Source: Pseudomonadota bacterium
GTDB taxonomy: Bacteria; Pseudomonadota; Alphaproteobacteria; Rhizobiales; Beijerinckiaceae
DNA length: 43,098 nucleotides
Direction: 5' to 3'
Assembly: GCA_023450615.1 (NCBI GenBank)
Contig: JAEXGT010000090.1
Location: 1-43,098 of the forward strand
Shown: piece after piece, positions 40,267 through 43,098 of the stretch
How positions within the stretch are numbered: position 1 is the stretch's first letter
Layout of the letters: the number at the start of each line of letters is the position of its first letter
The notes under the pieces: model-generated
Seen by the model: the letters and a program-made list of their open reading frames with translations, nothing else
Told to the model about the DNA's origin: nothing
Database searches by the model: none
Program-made: the position numbers and the translations under genes

Positions 40267-40866
40267 ATGACGACTGGCGCTCCTTCGCTGTCTTCTTCTT
40301 CGACCCTCGTCGGCCTCCTCTGGCCGTCCAAGGCCGATGCCCGTTTCGCCGCACTCCGCGCTGTCGTCCTGATGGCTGTGGGTACGGCGCTGCTCACCCT
40401 GTCCGCCAAGGTTCAGGTGCCGCTGCCTTACGTGCCGATGACGCTGCAGACTCTGGTCGTGCTGATCATCGGTGCGTCCTATGGCTGGCGCCTCGGCGGC
40501 GCGACTGTCGGCCTCTACCTTCTGCAAGGCGCGATGGGCATGCCCGTCTTCGCCGGTCCGGTCGCAGGCCCGGCCTATCTCATGGGCCCCACGGGCGGCT
40601 TCCTCTTCGGCTTCCTGGCTGCTGCAATCGTCATGGGCTTCATGGCCGAGCGCGGCTGGGACCGCTCGCTTACCCGCGTCATCGTGATGATGGCCATCGG
40701 CCATGCGGTGATCTTCGCTTTCGGTCTGGCCCAGCTCTCGCTGGTGATGCCTTTTGCTAAGGCCTGGACTGTGGGCGCTGCCCCGTTCATCGCCGCAACC
40801 GTGGTGAAGACGGCCCTGGCCGTCGCCCTGATGCAGGCCGCCTGGTCGGTCAGCCGCCGCGGCTAA
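40267..40866 (+). CDS. bioY: BioY family biotin transporter S component
   Basis: A 199-residue integral membrane protein with six helices, the substrate-binding part of a biotin ECF transporter. Family marks: AKVQVPLPYVPMTLQTLVVLI (~46-66), GAMGMPVFAG, GPTGGFLFGF (the ligand-binding GGF region) and AAPFIAATVVKTALAVAL. GGAG lies 9 bases before the ATG. No ATPase or transmembrane coupling gene (bioM, bioN) is next to it, so it is solitary; solitary BioY can transport on its own or share modules encoded elsewhere. A BioR-type operator was looked for upstream and not found. A strong terminator follows. Confidence 0.93.
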   Translation: MTTGAPSLSSSSTLVGLLWPSKADARFAALRAVVLMAVGTALLTLSAKVQVPLPYVPMTLQTLVVLIIGASYGWRLGGATVGLYLLQGAMGMPVFAGPVAGPAYLMGPTGGFLFGFLAAAIVMGFMAERGWDRSLTRVIVMMAIGHAVIFAFGLAQLSLVMPFAKAWTVGAAPFIAATVVKTALAVALMQAAWSVSRRG

Positions 40867-40888
40867 GGCTTGAGAGAATCGAAGACAA

Positions 40889-40917
40889 AAAAGAAGCCGC
40901 CTTCGGGCGGCTTCTTT
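40889..40917. terminator. Rho-independent terminator between bioY and the convergent small gene
   Basis: AAGAAGCCGCC (40891-40901), a TTCG tetraloop and GGCGGCTTCTT (40906-40916) form a perfect 11-bp stem with A-rich and T-rich flanks, so it can terminate in both directions. Confidence 0.9.
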
Positions 40918-40940
40918 CGTCTGGAAACTGTTGCAGCGGT

Positions 40941-41231
40941 TTAACCCGCCGAATGAACGAGCCGAAGATTTGGCTTCGACTTGATGCTGATGTGACGGAA
41001 GGTGACGTCCGCCCATTCCTCATCGCCGCCTTCCTCGATGACCCGGTAGCCCATCTGCTTGGCGATGGCCTCGACCTGTCCGAGATTGGCGCGGGAGATC
41101 CAGCGCGTGAACTCAAGGTTCTCCTGATCCATGAGAACGGCGATCATGCCGATCTCGACGCCTTGATCGAAGTCTTCGCTACGGCCCGGAAAACGCAATC
41201 TCAAGCCCTCATCGAGATGGATATGTCGCAT
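40941..41231 (-). CDS. Hypothetical protein, 96 residues
   Basis: A 96-residue cytoplasmic protein (MRHIHLDEGLRLRFPGRSED, FDQGVEIGMIAVLMDQENLE, FTRWISRANLGQVEAIAKQM, ending RLVHSAG). It looks like a compact alpha-beta protein with no signal, membrane segment or known motif. The start at 41231 has GGGGG about 9 bases upstream and is preferred over longer openings. I do not recognise the family. It converges on bioY and is divergent from the general-stress gene across a 182-base gap in which I see no clear site. Confidence 0.6.
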   Translation of the reverse strand: MRHIHLDEGLRLRFPGRSEDFDQGVEIGMIAVLMDQENLEFTRWISRANLGQVEAIAKQMGYRVIEEGGDEEWADVTFRHISIKSKPNLRLVHSAG

Positions 41232-41413
41232 GGTGGGAGCCCCCAAATCGCCGTGTGCGGCATTCTTTTGTTGAAGTGTAGCAACATTCAGGGAGAACAG
41301 GAAGGCGGCATGGGCGCGCAGCATCGCAACAAAACTTGGCCGTAATGCAAGAAAGGCCGGAACCCTCTCTTCCGACTGCTCATTAGCCTCTTAGAAATCC
41401 TGGAGGCCGACCC

Positions 41414-42112
41414 ATGACCGAGCGCAAAGTGACTGCCTTTTTCAACACTTATGACGAGGCGGCCAAGGCCGTAGAGCGGCTGGAGGCGGCGCGGATCCCG
41501 AATTTTGAGATCAGCCTGATTTCCAACAACGCCAACGGCATGGCCTCGCACCATGCCACGCGTTCTTTCGATGACGAGGAGCATTCGCACGAGTTTGCCG
41601 GCGCAGGCGCTGCGGCCGGGTCGATTGCGGGCGGCGGGGCAGGGCTCTTGGCAGGGCTCGGCACGGTGGCGGTTCCTGGGCTCGGACCCATCGTGGCCGC
41701 CGGATGGCTCGTTGCGACCCTGATCGGGGCCGGAGCAGGGGCTGCTGTCGGGGGGCTTGTGGGCGCGCTGGCCGATGCGGGTCTCAGCGAAGACGAGGCC
41801 AAGGCCTATCTGGATGGCGTCCGTCAGGGCGGGACCCTCGTGACGGTACGCATGGACGAGGCCGACATGGAGCGGGTCGTGGATATCCTCGACGACGAGG
41901 GGCGCATCGAGCCCGGCAGGCAAGAGCGGGATTGGCGTTCCGAAGGATCCGCCCCGCCTATCGGCGCCGCGGCCTCCACGACGACCGGCCTGATCACGGA
42001 TCTCATGCCAACTCCCTTGGACGAGAAGGAGGAGGGCGATCACACCTTGCATGTGGAACTGGAGGATGAGCGCCTTCGGCGCATGACAGGTTCGGGCCGC
42101 GATAAGACCTGA
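41414..42112 (+). CDS. General stress protein 17M-like / glycine-zipper protein
   Basis: A 232-residue protein. An N-terminal ferredoxin-like fold of the YflT/GSP17M type (KVTAFFNTYDEAAKAVERLE, NFEISLISNNANG; ~1-45) is followed by a Gly/Ala-rich hydrophobic stretch of ~55 residues (GAGAAAGSIAGGGAGLLAGL, then VAAGWLVATLIGAGAGAAVGG) resembling a membrane-inserting glycine zipper. A second alpha-beta segment (GLSEDEAKAYLDGVRQGGTLV) and an acidic tail follow. Related proteins are often induced by general stress or desiccation in Methylobacteriaceae-like bacteria. GGAGG lies 7 bases before the ATG. A terminator follows directly. Confidence 0.8.
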   Translation: MTERKVTAFFNTYDEAAKAVERLEAARIPNFEISLISNNANGMASHHATRSFDDEEHSHEFAGAGAAAGSIAGGGAGLLAGLGTVAVPGLGPIVAAGWLVATLIGAGAGAAVGGLVGALADAGLSEDEAKAYLDGVRQGGTLVTVRMDEADMERVVDILDDEGRIEPGRQERDWRSEGSAPPIGAAASTTTGLITDLMPTPLDEKEEGDHTLHVELEDERLRRMTGSGRDKT

Positions 42113-42114
42113 CA

Positions 42115-42140
42115 AAAGAGGGGCCAAATGGCCCCTCTTT
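42115..42140. terminator. Rho-independent terminator shared by convergent stress and DoxX genes
   Basis: AAAGAGGGGCC (42115-42125), an AAAT loop, GGCCCCTCTTT (42130-42140): perfect 11-bp stem with A and T flanks, 2 bases beyond the stress-gene stop and 20 bases from the DoxX stop. Confidence 0.9.
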
Positions 42141-42160
42141 CTTGGCGAATGGGCTGGTGT

Positions 42161-42556
42161 TCAGCGGCCCTTGCGCATCATGCTGTCCAGGCTCCAGGCG
42201 CCGCCTCCGGCTGCCACGAAGTAGAGAAACACGAAGCAGTAGAGAATGGCAGCATCGCCGCCGTTCAGCACGGGAAAGAAACTCTTCGGAGCATGGGCGA
42301 TCCAATAAGCGCACGCCATCAGGCCCGAGAGCACGAAGGCGACGGGCCGGACAAAAAGCCCGAGTACGAGGAGTGCGCCGCCAAACAGCTCAAGAACGCC
42401 GGCGATCCAGGACAGGCTGAACATGGCGGGAGAAGCGCCCTCCGGAAAGCCGAGGATTTTCTGGGTACCATGCGCCATGAAGATGAGCGCCGAAACGATG
42501 CGCAGGACGCTGAGAAGGCGCGGCGACCACGTGGAAGCGAGCGGATGGGTATTCAT
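42161..42556 (-). CDS. DoxX family membrane protein
   Basis: A 131-residue inner-membrane protein with four helices and the DoxX signature: LLSVLRIVSALIFMAHGTQKIL (~15-36), GFPEG, IAGVLELFGGALLVLGLF, VAFVLSGLMACAYWIAHAP and a last helix containing GGDAAILYCFVFLYFVAAGG. Closer to the classic DoxX core than the one at 34002. A role in quinone/redox chemistry or oxidative-stress protection is known only for some members. The start at ATG 42556 has GGAG 9 bases upstream; a TTG one codon earlier is possible. Confidence 0.85.
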   Translation of the reverse strand: MNTHPLASTWSPRLLSVLRIVSALIFMAHGTQKILGFPEGASPAMFSLSWIAGVLELFGGALLVLGLFVRPVAFVLSGLMACAYWIAHAPKSFFPVLNGGDAAILYCFVFLYFVAAGGGAWSLDSMMRKGR

Positions 42557-42756
42557 CAAAAAGGACTCCGTGGAAGAGATTATCAGCGCCCAAGTAAGGA
42601 GCGCCGGTTGCGGCCTCGGCTTAACGGCCGTGCTTTTCGATTTCTAGGTGCGAAGGCACACCCTCCAGTAACGAATTGCTTACCATGACCGAAAAGGACT
42701 TTGATCGTTCTTGGAAGTCGGGCGTTTCCTTCATGTGAATAGTACAGGAGGCTGCC

Positions 42757-42825
42757 ATGACCATCCTCGACCCGCGTACCGGCCAACTCGTGACGATCGA
42801 TCTCACGCCGCGTCCGCGCCCCTGA
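42757..42825 (+). CDS. 22-residue microprotein with consensus ribosome-binding site
   Basis: A 22-codon gene, ATG 42757 to TGA 42825, encoding MTILDPRTGQLVTIDLTPRP plus RP. It has a perfect AGGAGG (42746-42751) 5 bases before the ATG, the strongest Shine-Dalgarno of the last 10 kb. The sequence (D-P-x-T-G-x-L-V-T-I) looks like a compact beta-hairpin, and I recall similarly short peptides in Rhizobiales, but I cannot name a family. Too short to judge by codon use alone; the ribosome site is the main support. Confidence 0.55.
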   Translation: MTILDPRTGQLVTIDLTPRPRP

Positions 42826-43098
42826 AAAGAGCGCATGGTCTTCTTTCACCAGTAACCAGCGTTTCTTTTCAATCAGCCTTTTTTCTTGTTTTCCGCCCTT
42901 CGCAGTCTTGAGCGAGATTGTGCGGAACCTCACTTCCCAACCTTGTGACTTCAGGTTCCGGCATATAGTCCGGAACCTGAAAGCCGCGCCCGCATTGGCA
43001 TAGCAATGGCAAGTTCCGGGCAACTCTATGGCCGAGCTTTTACTGGCTTTGGTCCGGATAATGCGGCTTAGAAACATATTCGTTGCAAAGCACGATAG
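42826..43098. other. Right-edge non-coding stretch with 12-bp inverted repeat
   Basis: No convincing gene is seen in the last 273 bases; a 164-codon minus-strand opening through it has no start signal and an unnatural composition. TTCAGGTTCCGG (42950-42961) and CCGGAACCTGAA (42970-42981) form a perfect 12-bp inverted repeat around CATATAGT, which contains a TATAGT resembling a -10 element. A third, partial GCGGAACCT is at 42922-42930. It may be an operator-promoter region for a gene beyond the window or a hairpin. Confidence 0.4.

Noticed and set aside
42685..42738. A 17-codon open frame upstream of the microprotein
   Set aside because: No convincing Shine-Dalgarno and no recognisable pattern; kept out as unsupported.
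42583..43077. A 164-codon minus-strand open frame at the right edge
   Set aside because: Unnatural composition, no start signal, and it runs antisense through the microprotein and the inverted repeat.

Overview
The window reads as a high-GC chromosomal segment of an alphaproteobacterium of the order Hyphomicrobiales (Rhizobiales). This rests on the set of protein families (RT0821/Lpp0805-type lipoprotein, TIGR02301, DUF1194, DUF2339, YgfZ, L,D-transpeptidase, alphaproteobacterial FabI, RibB and AroC) and on several families of dispersed palindromes of the kind scattered through Rhizobiales genomes. A Methylobacteriaceae/Microvirga-like host is my best guess, but the genus cannot be fixed by reading alone. 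I see no rRNA, tRNA, CRISPR array, insertion sequence or prophage.

Layout. 1-1.7 kb: the 3' part of an ABC solute-binding protein gene and a Gfo/Idh/MocA oxidoreductase, less GC-rich and more accessory-looking than the rest. 1.8-4.9 kb: rRNA/tRNA modification (tlyA and an overlapping RlmD/TrmA-type methyltransferase), a Tat-exported superoxide dismutase and a 42-residue exported peptide. 5-14.7 kb: a long run of minus-strand genes (hybrid histidine kinase, PaiB-like protein, tag, HD hydrolase, tyrosine phosphatase, DUF2339 membrane protein, xseB, dxs). 14.8-17.1 kb: divergent ygfZ and dihydroorotase-like genes, followed by a broken P-loop kinase gene. 17.6-21.4 kb: a small hypothetical gene, a translationally coupled set (HTH-citrate synthase, NUDIX hydrolase, TIGR02301) and a divergent second citrate synthase paralogue. 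21.5-30.7 kb: housekeeping (an SDR oxidoreductase, pdxH, a lipoprotein, a DnaJ-class protein, fabI, histidine phosphatase, GAF histidine kinase, aroC, ribB). 30.9-36 kb: DUF1194, a deacetylase-family hydrolase, an L,D-transpeptidase, small proteins, DoxX, and MarR-patatin. 36-43 kb: a membrane operon (DUF898, M48 protease, DUF1499), an MBL-fold hydrolase, bioY, a general-stress protein, a second DoxX and a 22-codon microprotein with a textbook ribosome-binding site.

What stands out. (1) RibB carries an in-frame N-terminal Cro/CI-type helix-turn-helix. A strong internal Shine-Dalgarno and ATG sit exactly at the normal RibB start, and a 19-bp perfect palindrome lies just upstream, so the gene may make both a self-regulating DNA-binding enzyme and a plain enzyme. 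(2) Two divergent citrate-synthase paralogues, one with an N-terminal HTH, each differ from the canonical enzyme at a key active-site position. A tandem 8-bp repeat overlaps the start codon of the HTH version. (3) The last ~43 codons of tag are made of two inverted copies of one 50-bp palindromic repeat. (4) A 101-102-bp long-hairpin repeat family occurs as two good copies, one decayed copy and one half-site. No single large new system (defence island, biosynthetic cluster or conjugative element) is visible.
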